Source: Caldithrix sp. (GTDB lineage: Bacteria > Calditrichota > Calditrichia > Calditrichales > Calditrichaceae). From it: DNA of 57,015 nt. The first letter of the stretch is position 1; every line of letters starts with the position of its first letter. Shown piece after piece: positions 17,198 to 27,012 of this stretch. The notes below the pieces were generated by a model, which searched no databases, was not told the origin of the DNA, and was given only the letters and a program-made list of their open reading frames with translations. The DNA is taken from contig DYOS01000005.1 in assembly GCA_020720405.1 (NCBI GenBank), positions 1 through 57,015 on the forward strand, given 5' to 3'. Both the position numbers and the translations under genes were made by a program.

Positions 17198-18852
17198 TAT
17201 TCTTTCTGTTTCAGCATTGGAATTTTAACTTCATGTTTCCGGGCAAATTCGATTGCCTGTTCATATCCGGCATCTGCATGGCGGAAAATACCCATCCCGG
17301 GATCGTTGGTCAGCACCCGTTCCAGGCGAATATCCATTTCCGGCGTACCATCGGCAACAATGACCTGCCCGGCATGTTGAGAATAACCCATACCAACACC
17401 GCCACCATGATGAAAGGAGACCCAGGAAGCACCCGAAGCAACGTTGGTCATGGCATTTAGCAGCGGCCAGTCGCTGATAGCATCACTGCCGTCTTTCATT
17501 GCTTCTGTTTCACGGTTTGGCGAGGCGACTGAACCCGTATCGAGATGATCCCGTCCTATAACAATTGGCGCCAAAACCTGTCCATCACGCACCAGTTTAT
17601 TCAGGGCCAGGCCAAATTTGGCCCGTTCCCCGTAACCGAGCCAGCAAATCCGGGCCGGCAGTCCCTGAAAATGAATTTTCTCTTCAGCCATTTTTATCCA
17701 GCGGGCCAAGGCCTGATTTTCCGGAAACAATTCCAGTATGAGCCGATCTGTACGGTAAATATCTTTTGGATCACCGGATAATGCCGCCCAGCGGAAAGGT
17801 CCTTTCCCTTCGCAGAATAAGGGGCGGATATAAGCCGGCACAAATCCCGGGAAGGCAAAAGCATTAGCCAAACCGGCCTTTTCAGCCTGTGCCCGCAGGT
17901 TATTCCCGTAATCAAAAGCAATCGCACCTTTATCCTGCATATCTATTATCGCCTGACAATGCCGTTTCATTGAGTCGTAAGATTTTTGAATGTATTCCTG
18001 CGGTTTTTCCAATCTTAAGCGAAGGGCATCCTGGTATGGCAGCTGATATGGTACATATCCGTTAAGCTCATCATGAGCGCTGGTCTGATCGGTAACAATA
18101 TCCGGAATCAAGCCTTTCTTCACCATTTCGGGCAGAATTGCTGCAGCATTTCCCAACAAACCAACAGATAGAGGTTTTTTTTCCTTTAACGCTTTATGGC
18201 ATTTGGCCATGGCCTCTTCGATGGAGGCGGCCTGTTCATCAAGATAATGGTGCTCGATTCGCCTCCTGATTCTGGTTTCATCCACATCAATACATAAGGC
18301 CACTCCGTTATTCATAGTTACAGCCAGGGGCTGGGCACCGCCCATGCCGCCTAATCCGGCCGTAACAACTAATTTTCCGGTTAAGTCTCTGGTCTCAAAT
18401 TGTTTGGCCAGAGCAGCGAAGGTTTCATAAGTGCCCTGCAGTATGCCCTGAGTGCCGATGTAAATCCAACTCCCGGCAGTCATCTGACCATACATGATCA
18501 ATCCTTTTTGATCCAGTTCCCGGAATTTTTCCCAGGTTGCCCATTTGGGAACAAGGTTTGAATTGGCAATCAGAACGCGCGGTGCATAAGCATGAGTTTT
18601 GATTATGCCAACCGGCTTTCCCGATTGGACAAGCAGGGTTTCATCATTTTCCAATTCCTGTAGTGAATGGATAATAGCCTTGAGAGATTCCATGTTTCTG
18701 GCTGCTTTTCCATTACCACCATATACCACGAGGTGATCCGGATTTTCGGCCACATCAGGGTCGAGATTATTTAGCAGCATGCGTAAAGCCGCTTCCTGGT
18801 GCCAACCTTTACAGGTTAATTTATTGCCCATCGGCGTCTTAAATTTTTCCAT
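17197..18852 (-). CDS. hutU: Urocanate hydratase
   Basis: Converts urocanate to imidazolone propionate in histidine breakdown, with NAD+ as tightly bound cofactor, in the cytoplasm. The 551-residue protein matches the family end to end: [12 protein letters not shown] near the N-terminus, the nucleotide-fold motif [23 protein letters not shown], and [15 protein letters not shown] near the C-terminus. A TTG at 18864 would add four residues. The ATG at 18852 is preferred because GAGG lies five bases before it. No hutH, hutI or hutG is in the window. It lies between a GHL10-like gene and parA, with an overlap into parA, which is an odd setting for this enzyme. Confidence 0.95.
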   Translation of the reverse strand: MEKFKTPMGNKLTCKGWHQEAALRMLLNNLDPDVAENPDHLVVYGGNGKAARNMESLKAIIHSLQELENDETLLVQSGKPVGIIKTHAYAPRVLIANSNLVPKWATWEKFRELDQKGLIMYGQMTAGSWIYIGTQGILQGTYETFAALAKQFETRDLTGKLVVTAGLGGMGGAQPLAVTMNNGVALCIDVDETRIRRRIEHHYLDEQAASIEEAMAKCHKALKEKKPLSVGLLGNAAAILPEMVKKGLIPDIVTDQTSAHDELNGYVPYQLPYQDALRLRLEKPQEYIQKSYDSMKRHCQAIIDMQDKGAIAFDYGNNLRAQAEKAGLANAFAFPGFVPAYIRPLFCEGKGPFRWAALSGDPKDIYRTDRLILELFPENQALARWIKMAEEKIHFQGLPARICWLGYGERAKFGLALNKLVRDGQVLAPIVIGRDHLDTGSVASPNRETEAMKDGSDAISDWPLLNAMTNVASGASWVSFHHGGGVGMGYSQHAGQVIVADGTPEMDIRLERVLTNDPGMGIFRHADAGYEQAIEFARKHEVKIPMLKQKE

Positions 18853-18860
18853 TTTAAACC

Positions 18861-19952
18861 TCAATTATTGAGCAACTGATTAATGGTCTTAGTCAATTGA
18901 TTATTTTTACTAATCACTTTGTAGGAAAATAAAACCCAGCCTGAAAATTCCGGGTTTATATTTTTCAAACGATAACTGACTTCTTCGGTACTTTGATTGT
19001 AAGCAGCCAATCCAATCTGGACCCTGGCCGGATCAATGAATTCGAGAAGAGTTTTATTATTCTTTTCATACAAACTTCTGTCAGGGGTGTAATTCATGAC
19101 AATAACATAATCACAATATTTTTTATCGTTCCAGCTCTTCCAGTCCTGGGAAAATCTTTTTTGGGCATCGTCCAGATCAGCCTTAACCGCAACTGAAAAC
19201 AGTAGTCCTGGAAATTGAGTCCTCAAAAAAAAACTGAATTCTTTCATCCTTGATTCCAGTTTTTCATTTTTCTGCTCATTGAACATTTCCTGCATCGATT
19301 TTATCAATCGCCGGTGATATTGTTTTGAATCGGCCTGAATATCTGAATAGATAGGTCTGACATAATGTTTTTGCTGAAATTCTGTTGTATTGGCAACCGA
19401 AAGGGCAGATTCAACTGACGGGTATCTGAAATAATCCAAATGGATACCGTCAAATTCATATTCATTTAGTATTTCCGAGGTCATGTCCTGAAAATAATTG
19501 AAGTACGAAAGGCAACCAGGATCAATAAAATAACCTTCTTCACCATTTTTTCTCAATTTTTTATAAGGTGAACTTTTAATGTCGAACGGCAAATCAAATA
19601 AATACTGTTCGGCCAAATAAAACGGATGACTTATCTGGGCCGGGCGCTGATCCCCTTGCCAGATAAAAAAGACATTTGCCCAGGCATGAACTTTTATTTT
19701 TTCCAAATGGGCTATAGTAATTATTTTATTCGTCAATTCCTTGTCAACATCCTGTCTTTCACCCAAGGCATAAATTTGAAGGTACCAGTCAGTCAATTTC
19801 AATTTTTTACTCAGGATGAGCAGATTTTGCAGCTCCGTCTCATTTTTAATATCACCGCGAACTACCCATATACCGCGTTGGCCTATATCCTGAGCTAAAC
19901 AGGATTCATATAAAAAAAATAAAAAAATTAAATAAAAGAATTTTGTGACCAT
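18861..19952 (-). CDS. GHL10-like (DUF187) putative glycoside hydrolase
   Basis: A 363-residue exported protein with an N-terminal signal (about 1-20, ending CLAQ). The fold pattern fits the glycosyl-hydrolase-like 10 / DUF187 family: RGIWVVRGD near the start, then VHAWANVFF, a conserved [12 protein letters not shown] with likely catalytic-site Asp residues, and [10 protein letters not shown]. Members are thought to act on cell-wall or surface glycans, but few have a tested activity. ATG at 19952 with a weak AGGT very close to it. It is the first gene of the chemosensory operon and is 8 bases from hutU. The AT-rich leader at 19953-20025 contains a TATATT at 19982-19987 that might be a -10 box. 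Confidence 0.7.
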   Translation of the reverse strand: MVTKFFYLIFLFFLYESCLAQDIGQRGIWVVRGDIKNETELQNLLILSKKLKLTDWYLQIYALGERQDVDKELTNKIITIAHLEKIKVHAWANVFFIWQGDQRPAQISHPFYLAEQYLFDLPFDIKSSPYKKLRKNGEEGYFIDPGCLSYFNYFQDMTSEILNEYEFDGIHLDYFRYPSVESALSVANTTEFQQKHYVRPIYSDIQADSKQYHRRLIKSMQEMFNEQKNEKLESRMKEFSFFLRTQFPGLLFSVAVKADLDDAQKRFSQDWKSWNDKKYCDYVIVMNYTPDRSLYEKNNKTLLEFIDPARVQIGLAAYNQSTEEVSYRLKNINPEFSGWVLFSYKVISKNNQLTKTINQLLNN

Positions 19953-20025
19953 GACCTAATTGCTTGTTTTAAAAAGAATTAAATATAATCGCCAATAAAT
20001 ATGATATGCAAACAACAGGAATTGA

Positions 20026-20064
20026 TAAAAAAAAAGCCCTTTGCATTAGGTGCAAAGGGCTTTT
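20026..20064 (-). terminator. Rho-independent terminator after rplQ
   Basis: A 10-bp perfect stem (GCCCTTTGCA with its complement, 20036-20045 and 20051-20060) extended by AAAA/TTTT surrounds a 5-base loop. On the minus strand it is followed by a run of nine T. It lies 17 bases after the rplQ stop and ends the ribosomal supercluster. Confidence 0.92.
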
Positions 20065-20081
20065 AGAAAAGTCACTTTATT

Positions 20082-20582
20082 TTATTCAGTAATCTGATCT
20101 GTTGTTTGCACAGATCCATCGACAATCGGATCATTCTTGTCTGCTGCTTTTTTAGGATTTTGGTTTACTGTTTCTTTGGTTTGTTTTTTAGCACGGGGTT
20201 TTTTCACTTTTGGTGCTTCATTTTCATTGAAGCCAACCAACTGAAAAATGGAAACCGGTGCATTATCGCCGAGACGATTACCTAATTTTATAATCCGCGA
20301 ATATCCGCCATTCCTGTCCGCAAAAGTCGGTGCAATTTGCTCGAACAATTCGTCGACGACTTTTTTATTTTGCAGAAATTTGAAGGCCAGACGCCGATGA
20401 TGCAGAGTTCCTTTTTTACCATAGGTAATCATGCGGTCAACATATTTACGCATTTCTTTAGCTTTGACAGTAGTGGTTCTGATTTCTTTGTGCTCCAGGA
20501 CCTGGGCGACCAGATTGCGAATTAAAGCATTTCTGTGGCTGGTTGTCCGTCCGAGATGAGATCCTTTTTTATTATGGCGCAT
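20082..20582 (-). CDS. rplQ: 50S ribosomal protein L17
   Basis: Large-subunit protein near the exit tunnel. The N-terminal 115 residues hold the conserved L17 core, starting MRHNKKGSHLGRTTSHR. The protein is 166 residues long because of a C-terminal tail of about 45 residues, at first Lys/Pro/Ala-rich and then acidic. That tail is absent from E. coli L17 but long tails are known in some other phyla. It is the last gene of the supercluster, 23 bases after rpoA and 17 before a strong terminator. Confidence 0.97.
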   Translation of the reverse strand: MRHNKKGSHLGRTTSHRNALIRNLVAQVLEHKEIRTTTVKAKEMRKYVDRMITYGKKGTLHHRRLAFKFLQNKKVVDELFEQIAPTFADRNGGYSRIIKLGNRLGDNAPVSIFQLVGFNENEAPKVKKPRAKKQTKETVNQNPKKAADKNDPIVDGSVQTTDQITE

Positions 20583-20605
20583 GGTTTATTCCTTCACAAT
20601 CCGGC

Positions 20606-21589
20606 TTATTCTTCTGTCTTTATAAATTTGTCAATATTCATTCCGAAATTTAACGCACGTTCATTCAGAATTTTGCCCAGTTCCATCAGCGATTTACGGC
20701 CGAAATTTTTAAACTTCAGCATTTCGTGTTCTTCCTTGGTGACCAGATCACCAATTGTTTTTATATCGGCAGCCTTCAGGCAATTATGTGAACGGACTGA
20801 TAATTCCAGTTCATCAACACTCATTTTTAATAATTTTTTTATTCTCAAGGTCTCTTCATCGATAACAGCAGTTTCTTCCTCCTCTGTATCAATATCAAAA
20901 TTGATAAAGAGCTGAATATGATCCCGCAGTATTTTACCACTATAAGTCAAGGCGTCGTCCGGGGTAATACTGCCATCGGTTTCGATTTCAAGATATAGTT
21001 TTTCAAAATCGGTTCTTTGCCCGACCCGTGTATTCTCAACAGAATATCTGACATTCAGAATCGGAGAGAAAATGGAATCGATAGGTATAACGCCAATGGT
21101 ATGATCATTAGCTTTGTTTTCCTCAGAGGTGGCAAAGCCGCGTCCCTTACCAATAAACAGTTCAATCTCCAGTTCAGCATCATCGTTTAATGTTGCGATA
21201 TGCAGGTTGGGATTTAAAATTTCAAATTCGTTGGTATGGTTTTGAATGGTCTTTCCACTGAATTCGGCAGGACCTTTGATATGAATCAGCAGTCGGTCTG
21301 GTCTTTTGTTCAGCAACTTAATCCGGACTTGCTTAAGATTCAGAATGACTTCCGTCAAATCCTCATAAATACCAGGAATGGTCGAGAATTCATGCTGGAT
21401 ATTATTGACTTTTATCGCCGTAATAGCTGCACCCTGAAGAGAGGAGAGCAGTACACGGCGGAACATATTCCCAAGGGTGACCCCAAATCCTTTTTCCAAA
21501 GGCTGAATTATAAACCGGCCATAAGTATTTGAATAACTGCCCTCTTCGACTTCAATTCTCTCCGGCATTTGCAGGTTAGTCCAACTCAT
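20606..21589 (-). CDS. rpoA: RNA polymerase alpha subunit
   Basis: A 327-residue alpha subunit. The N-terminal dimerisation and assembly domain (about 1-230) includes EPLEKGFGVTLGNMFRRVLLSS-type sequence near residue 30. The C-terminal domain (about 250-320) has the helix-hairpin-helix ELSVRSHNCLKAADI that contacts upstream DNA and activators. The acidic linker near 225-235 (DTEEEE) joins them. Length is normal. It lies between rpsD and rplQ in the standard alpha-operon order, 27 and 23 bases away. Confidence 0.98.
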   Translation of the reverse strand: MSWTNLQMPERIEVEEGSYSNTYGRFIIQPLEKGFGVTLGNMFRRVLLSSLQGAAITAIKVNNIQHEFSTIPGIYEDLTEVILNLKQVRIKLLNKRPDRLLIHIKGPAEFSGKTIQNHTNEFEILNPNLHIATLNDDAELEIELFIGKGRGFATSEENKANDHTIGVIPIDSIFSPILNVRYSVENTRVGQRTDFEKLYLEIETDGSITPDDALTYSGKILRDHIQLFINFDIDTEEEETAVIDEETLRIKKLLKMSVDELELSVRSHNCLKAADIKTIGDLVTKEEHEMLKFKNFGRKSLMELGKILNERALNFGMNIDKFIKTEE

Positions 21590-21616
21590 TGCATTCCTAT
21601 TCTTTATTTTTAGAGT

Positions 21617-22231
21617 TTATTTCGAGTACAACTCAACAATCATGTTTTCCTGAATATTAACCGGAATATCGACACGCTGCGGGCGATCAACAAAAGTACC
21701 GGTCAATTTGGCCTTATCCAGGGTTAACCAAGGGTACATGCTGTCACCCTGTATTTTTTTCAATGATTCGTGAATAGCACTTAATTTTCTGCTTTTAGAT
21801 TTAACCTGAATGGTATCACCAGGTTTAAGTGTATAAGACGGAATATTGACAATATGATCATTAACCAAAAAGTGACGGTGTAAAATCATTTGCCGGGCCT
21901 GATCACGAGAAACAGCCAAACCCAACCTGAAAATGGTATTATCAAGGCGGCTTTCAAGCAGCATTAATAAATTTTCTCCGGTTACGCCCTTCATCCGGTC
22001 GGCTCTTTTGAAAACCAGGCGGAATTGTTTCTCAAGAAGGCCGTACATGTATTTAACTTTTTGTTTTTCGCGCAATTGTAAAGCATAGTCTGAAACTTTT
22101 TTACGGTTTAAGCCATGCTGCCCGGGGGCATAGGATTTTTTAGCGAGAATCCTGTCAAATTTTGGATTTCCAAATATATTCTCGCCAAATTTTCTGACAA
22201 TTTTTGCTTTCGGTCCAGTATATCTTGCCAT
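21617..22231 (-). CDS. rpsD: 30S ribosomal protein S4
   Basis: Primary 16S rRNA-binding protein and one of the early assembly factors. In several bacteria it is also the translational repressor of the alpha operon. The 204-residue protein has the S4 RNA-binding domain near 93-150 (LLESRLDNTIFRLGLA). The N-terminal region lacks the four-Cys zinc site, so it is the zinc-free form. ATG start, 21 bases after rpsK and 27 before rpoA. No leader structure for autoregulation could be recognised. Confidence 0.97.
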   Translation of the reverse strand: MARYTGPKAKIVRKFGENIFGNPKFDRILAKKSYAPGQHGLNRKKVSDYALQLREKQKVKYMYGLLEKQFRLVFKRADRMKGVTGENLLMLLESRLDNTIFRLGLAVSRDQARQMILHRHFLVNDHIVNIPSYTLKPGDTIQVKSKSRKLSAIHESLKKIQGDSMYPWLTLDKAKLTGTFVDRPQRVDIPVNIQENMIVELYSK

Positions 22232-22252
22232 TAATTACTCCAAATCACTGTT

Positions 22253-22642
22253 TTAAACACGTCTTCTTTTGGGCGGCCGGCAACCATTATGTGGTATTGG
22301 TGTAACATCCTTGATCGAAGTTACATTTAATCCTGAAGCCTGCAGCGACTTAATAGCCGCATCGCGCCCTGAACCCGGTCCCTTTACTTCAACATCAACA
22401 CTTTGCAGGCCGCGATCGATGGCGGTTTTGGCAGCATTTTCAGCAGCGACCTGTGCTGCAAAAGGCGTGTTTTTTCTTGAACCCTTAAAGCCGACCTTAC
22501 CTGCGGCAGCCCATGAAATGACATTTCCATAATTGTCAGTCAGGGATACAATCGTATTATTGAATGTTGATTTAATATGAGCCTTACCATGAGGATCAAC
22601 ATTTTTCTTTTTTACTTTTACTTTTTTCCTGGGTGAAGCCAA
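22253..22642 (-). CDS. rpsK: 30S ribosomal protein S11
   Basis: Platform protein of the small subunit that contacts mRNA near the E site. The 129-residue sequence has the conserved [13 protein letters not shown] and the C-terminal [12 protein letters not shown]. The start is TTG at 22642, supported by AGGAGGG four bases upstream. No in-frame ATG occurs before the conserved core, so TTG must be used. It lies 16 bases after rpsM and 21 before rpsD. Confidence 0.97.
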   Translation of the reverse strand: MASPRKKVKVKKKNVDPHGKAHIKSTFNNTIVSLTDNYGNVISWAAAGKVGFKGSRKNTPFAAQVAAENAAKTAIDRGLQSVDVEVKGPGSGRDAAIKSLQASGLNVTSIKDVTPIPHNGCRPPKRRRV

Positions 22643-22658
22643 GTTACCCTCCTAAAAC

Positions 22659-23027
22659 CTATTTTTTCTTTCCACTGACCAAACGTCTTCTTCCTTTGCG
22701 GGTTCTGGCATTTGTTTTTGTTCTCTGCCCACGAACCGGCAAACCGCGATGATGACGGTAGCCTCTGTTTGAATTGATATCCATCAGGCGCTTAATATTC
22801 ATGTTTACTTCGGATTTTAAAGCACCTTCAACCTTAAATTCGTTCTGAATAATAGTTCGGATTTTTTTAATCTCTTCTTCATCGAGGTTGTTAACACGTT
22901 TATTAACATCCACCTCGGCCTGCGAACAAATTTTTTCAGCTGATGGTCGCCCTATTCCAAAGATATAGGTCAGACCAATAACAACCCGTTTGTTTTTGGG
23001 TAAATCTACGCCAGCTATACGAGCCAA
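22659..23027 (-). CDS. rpsM: 30S ribosomal protein S13
   Basis: Head protein that bridges to the large subunit and contacts P-site tRNA with its basic tail. The 122-residue protein shows the [10 protein letters not shown] start and the [14 protein letters not shown] motif before a Lys/Arg-rich end. The start codon is TTG at 23027 with a perfect AGGAGG five bases upstream. Normal length. It follows rpmJ by 17 bases. Confidence 0.97.
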   Translation of the reverse strand: MARIAGVDLPKNKRVVIGLTYIFGIGRPSAEKICSQAEVDVNKRVNNLDEEEIKKIRTIIQNEFKVEGALKSEVNMNIKRLMDINSNRGYRHHRGLPVRGQRTKTNARTRKGRRRLVSGKKK

Positions 23028-23044
23028 TGCCGCCTCCTATCCTC

Positions 23045-23161
23045 TTAGCCTTGACGTTGCTTATGTTTTGGGTTTTTACTGCAAATAACCCGTACAACAC
23101 CATTTCTTCGAATAATCTTGCATCCATCACAGATACATTTTACAGATGGTTGAACTTTCAT
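23045..23161 (-). CDS. rpmJ: 50S ribosomal protein L36, zinc-binding form
   Basis: A 38-residue protein too short for many gene finders: it begins [14 protein letters not shown] and ends PKHKQRQG. Cys11, Cys14, Cys27 and His32 make the zinc ribbon of the C+ type. It sits between infA (12 bases) and rpsM (17 bases), its usual place. Loss of zinc-free paralogue use cannot be judged from this window. Confidence 0.95.
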   Translation of the reverse strand: MKVQPSVKCICDGCKIIRRNGVVRVICSKNPKHKQRQG

Positions 23162-23173
23162 TCTATTTCCCTG

Positions 23174-23395
23174 CTATTTATAGCGATAAACTATCCGACC
23201 TCTGGTTAAATCGTAAGGTGAAAGCTCCAGACTCACTTTATCACCCGGTAATATTTTTATAAAGTGCATTCTCATCTTTCCGGAAATATAGGCCAGAACC
23301 TGATGCCCATTCTCCAGGCCGACAATAAAAGACGCATTTGGTAATGTTTCTTTAATAATGCCATCGATGCGAATTGAATCCTGTTTTTTACTCAC
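23174..23395 (-). CDS. infA: Translation initiation factor IF-1
   Basis: A 73-residue single S1/OB-fold protein that blocks the ribosomal A site during initiation. The core matches the family: [20 protein letters not shown], then AYISGKMRM and the C-terminal [13 protein letters not shown]. The start is GTG with AGG three bases upstream and a second AGGA before it. It lies 11 bases after map and 12 before rpmJ, as in many spc operons. Confidence 0.96.
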   Translation of the reverse strand: MSKKQDSIRIDGIIKETLPNASFIVGLENGHQVLAYISGKMRMHFIKILPGDKVSLELSPYDLTRGRIVYRYK

Positions 23396-23406
23396 AAACC
23401 TAATCC

Positions 23407-24153
23407 TTAAAACCTGGTCAGAACCACCGGTCCGTCTTTTGTAATTGCCACTGAATGTTCAAAATGAGCAGATGGCGTTCTGTCAACCGTCCGAACTGTC
23501 CATTGATCTTTATCCACATAAACCTGGTATTTGCCAAGATTAATCATAGGCTCAATGGCTAAAACCATACCTTCTTTCAATCTCGCCCCTTTTCCCGATT
23601 CACCGTAATTTGGCACCTGTGGATCCTCATGTGGGTGTAAACCTACACCATGACCAACCAAATCCCGAACTACAGAAAATCCATTACTTTCAGCAAGAAG
23701 CTGGACTGCATAGGAAATATCGCCTACTCTGTTTCCCGGAATGCATTGCCTTATTCCATCATTGAGACATTGTTCGGTAACCGAACATAATTTTTTAATT
23801 GTCGCATCAACCACCCCGACTTCAAAAGTCCGGGCGCCGTCTCCAAAGAAACCATTAAGCTCTACACCAATGTCTATCCCAACAATATCACCTTCTTTTA
23901 GTTTGTAGGAACCCGGTATTCCATGAACAACAGCATCATTTACGGAAATACAAGCCGCAGCGGGAAAACCATACAGTCCTTTGAAGGCTGGCCTGGCATT
24001 TTTACTGAGAATGAACGCTTCTACTATCGTATTCAACTCAAGCGTCGTGATGCCTGACTGAATATAAGTCTTAATGTAATCTAAACTTAAAGCAACGATC
24101 TCATTGCTTTTCCGAATGGACTCTATCTGATCTGCTGTCTTTAAGTAAATCAT
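23407..24153 (-). CDS. map: Methionine aminopeptidase type I
   Basis: Removes the initiator methionine from new proteins. The 248-residue enzyme has the pita-bread metal ligands in order: Asp in GIDIGVE, Asp in FFGDGART, His in [14 protein letters not shown], Glu in LAIEPM and Glu in FEHSVAI. No N-terminal SH3 zinc extension is present. ATG at 24153, 6 bases after secY. The adenylate kinase gene usually found between secY and map in many bacteria is missing here. Confidence 0.97.
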   Translation of the reverse strand: MIYLKTADQIESIRKSNEIVALSLDYIKTYIQSGITTLELNTIVEAFILSKNARPAFKGLYGFPAAACISVNDAVVHGIPGSYKLKEGDIVGIDIGVELNGFFGDGARTFEVGVVDATIKKLCSVTEQCLNDGIRQCIPGNRVGDISYAVQLLAESNGFSVVRDLVGHGVGLHPHEDPQVPNYGESGKGARLKEGMVLAIEPMINLGKYQVYVDKDQWTVRTVDRTPSAHFEHSVAITKDGPVVLTRF

Positions 24154-24159
24154 CCTGGA

Positions 24160-25485
24160 TCATCTTCTGCCCCGGATACGGCCGGACTTCATAAAACCAT
24201 CATAGTGCCTGGTAAATAACTGCGATTCAACTTGTTGCAGAAAATCCAGAGCAACGCCAACGATGATCAACAAGCCTGTCCCACCAAAGAAGGAAGCCAG
24301 ACTGTAGGATACATCCAAAAATTTGGCCAGTATCGCCGGGATAATGGCGATTACAGCAAGGAATATGGAGGCCGGTAAAGTAATCTTGGTTAATATATTA
24401 TCCAGAAATTCTGATGTTTTTTTACCCGGACGAACACCTGGAATAAACCCACCCTGTTTTTTCAGATTATCGGCCACATCAACCGGATTCAGGGCTATCG
24501 CAGTATAAAAATAAGTAAAGAATACTATGATCAAACCATAGACAATCCAGTAAAACCAGCTATCCATCTGGAAAAGACCTTTCAGGGTAATCATCCAGTC
24601 GTAGCTTGGGAAAAAGTTCAATACGGTTGATGGAACAAACATTATTGCCTGAGCAAAAATAATCGGCATCACACCGGCAGTATTTACTTTTAGGGGAAAA
24701 TGTGTGTTGACACCGCCATAGACTTTACGACCGACCACTCTCTTGGCATATTGAATTGGGATTTTCCGTGTGCCCTGAGTAAGCAAAACGACCACTGCAA
24801 TAATGCCAAGGGCCAGTGCAAGCAGGACTAAATAAAACAGAAGGTCACGCTGACCGCTTACAAAAATTGTGTATTCCTGCATGATGGATTGGGGAAGCCG
24901 GGCAATAATGCCTGAAAATATGATCAGAGAAATTCCGTTCCCGATACCCCGGTCGTCAATCTGTTCACCAAGCCACATAATCAGCATTGTTCCTGTAGCC
25001 ATCGATAACATGGTCATTAACTGGAAGCCAAAACCTGGGGTAGGAACGGCTAATCGTCCATCCGCCAATTGAATGCTCTGCAAGAAAATGGCCACACCAT
25101 AAGCTTGTAACGCTGCAATACCAAGAGTGCCATAGCGTGTCCATTGCATAATTTTTTTCCGGCCTTCTTCACCTTCGCGCTGCAATTTTTGAATAGTCGG
25201 AACCACGGCGCCCATGAGCTGAATGATAATCGAGGCGCTAATGTAAGGCATAATTCCGAGACCAAAAATGGCGGCTTTACTAAAGGCTCCGCCGGCAAAA
25301 AGATCATACAATCCAAACAAAGTGTTTTGCAGGTTTTTAAAACCTTCCGATAATACCGCGGTATCAATACCAGGTGTAACGATATGTGTACCGATACGCT
25401 CAACAGCAAGGATCATTAAGGTGAATAAAATTCTTTTCCTCAGATCATCGATTTTAAAAATGTTTCGGAAAGTATTCAAAATCAT
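24160..25485 (-). CDS. secY: Preprotein translocase channel subunit SecY
   Basis: Inner-membrane protein-conducting channel. The 441-residue protein shows ten hydrophobic segments and conserved SecY stretches such as GIMPYISASIIIQLM (plug-adjacent helix 2) and GNGISLIIFSGI. The C-terminal cytoplasmic tail is short and basic. Its ATG overlaps the rplO stop by 4 bases, so translation is coupled. It works with SecE, encoded at 49508-49690, and with SecG and SecA encoded elsewhere. Confidence 0.97.
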   Translation of the reverse strand: MILNTFRNIFKIDDLRKRILFTLMILAVERIGTHIVTPGIDTAVLSEGFKNLQNTLFGLYDLFAGGAFSKAAIFGLGIMPYISASIIIQLMGAVVPTIQKLQREGEEGRKKIMQWTRYGTLGIAALQAYGVAIFLQSIQLADGRLAVPTPGFGFQLMTMLSMATGTMLIMWLGEQIDDRGIGNGISLIIFSGIIARLPQSIMQEYTIFVSGQRDLLFYLVLLALALGIIAVVVLLTQGTRKIPIQYAKRVVGRKVYGGVNTHFPLKVNTAGVMPIIFAQAIMFVPSTVLNFFPSYDWMITLKGLFQMDSWFYWIVYGLIIVFFTYFYTAIALNPVDVADNLKKQGGFIPGVRPGKKTSEFLDNILTKITLPASIFLAVIAIIPAILAKFLDVSYSLASFFGGTGLLIIVGVALDFLQQVESQLFTRHYDGFMKSGRIRGRR

Positions 25486-25922
25486 AATAATGTGACCGTT
25501 CCGCCGGCCCTTTCAATTTTTTCCTGAGCTGACTTGCTGACCGCATGTACCTGGATATTCAGCTTTATTGAAATTTCACCATCGCCCAGCAATTTAACCG
25601 GCTGCCGTTCATTCCGGACTAATCCATTCTCAAAAAGAAATTTTGAATCGATCATATCAGCAGCGGTGAAATTGACCAGATTTTTCAGATTGACGACCTG
25701 ATAAAAAATTTTATTTAACGGATTGAACCCGAATTTTGGCAAACGTCTTTGAATTGGCATCTGCCCGCCTTCAAACCAGGCTCTGCTTTTTGATCCGCCT
25801 CTGGAATGATATCCTTTATGGCCGCGACCTGCGGTTACGCCATTGCCGCTGCCTTCGCCCCGGCCGCGTCTTTTCTTATTTTTTGTTGAACCTTTGGCAG
25901 GTTTTAAATGTCCTAAATCCAT
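25482..25922 (-). CDS. rplO: 50S ribosomal protein L15
   Basis: Late-assembly large-subunit protein. The 146-residue sequence has the Gly/Arg/Lys-rich N-terminal arm with GRGEGSGNGVTAGRGHKG and a globular C-terminal half ending SAQEKIERAGG. ATG start, 22 bases after rpmD. Its stop overlaps the secY start. Confidence 0.97.
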   Translation of the reverse strand: MDLGHLKPAKGSTKNKKRRGRGEGSGNGVTAGRGHKGYHSRGGSKSRAWFEGGQMPIQRRLPKFGFNPLNKIFYQVVNLKNLVNFTAADMIDSKFLFENGLVRNERQPVKLLGDGEISIKLNIQVHAVSKSAQEKIERAGGTVTLL

Positions 25923-25944
25923 TCTTTAGCCTTTCCGCTTCGAA

Positions 25945-26130
25945 TTATGCTTCTTCAACCGCCAGCAAATGTTTCACCTTATTGACCATGCCCAAAATCT
26001 GCGGTGTAGCGGTATGAACTACACTGGCCCGAATCCGGCGCAGACCCAAAGCTCTTACGGTTTCTTTTTGGGTTTTATCATAACCAATAACACTGCGGAT
26101 TTGTGTAATTTTTATTTTTCTTTCAGACAT
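25945..26130 (-). CDS. rpmD: 50S ribosomal protein L30
   Basis: A 61-residue protein starting MSERKIKITQIRS with the conserved TVRALGLRRI core. The open frame extends upstream into rpsE, but the ATG at 26130 is chosen because AAGGG lies seven bases before it and the family begins here. It lies 13 bases after rpsE. Confidence 0.95.
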   Translation of the reverse strand: MSERKIKITQIRSVIGYDKTQKETVRALGLRRIRASVVHTATPQILGMVNKVKHLLAVEEA

Positions 26131-26143
26131 GTTTTTTCCCTTC

Positions 26144-26653
26144 TCAGCCCTGGAATAATTTTTGAATTGAAATTCCACGGCGTTTAGCGACATTTTCAAC
26201 ACTCATCATTTTGCGCAAGCCTTCAAAAGTAGCCTTGCAAACATTATGAGGGTTTGAAGAACGGATCGACTTAGTAAGAATGTCTTTGATACCGGCCGCT
26301 TCGCAGATCGCCCGTATTGGTCCGCCGGCAATTACACCGGTACCAGCTGAGGCAGGATGCATAACAATATATCCGGCGCCGAATTTACTGGTTATCGGAT
26401 GGGGAATAGTGTCGTTTACCAAACTTACCTTGATCAGGTTCTTTTTTGCCTGATCGGTTGCTTTATTTATTGCGTTGATTACTTCGTTGGCTTTGCCCAT
26501 GCCTAAACCAACCACACCATGGCCGTCTCCGACAACAACGATAGCATTGAAGGAAAAACGTCGGCCACCTTTCAACACTTTGGCCACCCGTGTAATGTGA
26601 ACTACCTTTTCCTTGAGCTCAATTTCTGACGCACTAATACGATCTACCACCAT
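26144..26653 (-). CDS. rpsE: 30S ribosomal protein S5
   Basis: Small-subunit protein that takes part in mRNA unwinding and decoding fidelity. The 169-residue sequence has the S5 double-stranded RNA-binding domain with [17 protein letters not shown], then the C-terminal domain with [20 protein letters not shown] at 26653, 11 bases after rplR. Length and order are standard. Confidence 0.97.
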   Translation of the reverse strand: MVVDRISASEIELKEKVVHITRVAKVLKGGRRFSFNAIVVVGDGHGVVGLGMGKANEVINAINKATDQAKKNLIKVSLVNDTIPHPITSKFGAGYIVMHPASAGTGVIAGGPIRAICEAAGIKDILTKSIRSSNPHNVCKATFEGLRKMMSVENVAKRRGISIQKLFQG

Positions 26654-26664
26654 GAACTCCTTCG

Positions 26665-26997
26665 TTAAAATTCAAGTCCGCCTTCGCGGGCGGCATCAGC
26701 AAAGGCTTTAATTCGCCCATGATAGATATACCCGTTCCGATCAAATACGACTTTTTTAATTTCTTTTTTTACCGCTTCTTCAGCAAAGGTTTTACCCAGT
26801 ATTATCGCGGCATCGGTTTTTGTTTTAGCCGAGCTTAATTTTTCCTTAACAAGACCACTGTTATTAAACAGGCCAAGCAGTACCTGATGGTTGACATCAT
26901 CGACAAGCTGGGCATGAATGTACTTCAGACTTCTATACACCACGAGTCTTGGTTTTTCCTGGGTACCGATAATTTTTTTCTTACGTTTATCAGACAT
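26665..26997 (-). CDS. rplR: 50S ribosomal protein L18
   Basis: 5S rRNA-binding protein, 110 residues, slightly shorter than the E. coli protein at the N-terminus. It shows [20 protein letters not shown] and the conserved end [11 protein letters not shown]. It should bind 5S rRNA together with L5, encoded at 28195-28755. ATG at 26997, 15 bases after rplF. Confidence 0.96.
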   Translation of the reverse strand: MSDKRKKKIIGTQEKPRLVVYRSLKYIHAQLVDDVNHQVLLGLFNNSGLVKEKLSSAKTKTDAAIILGKTFAEEAVKKEIKKVVFDRNGYIYHGRIKAFADAAREGGLEF

Positions 26998-27012
26998 TTT
27001 TAATCCCGTTTT

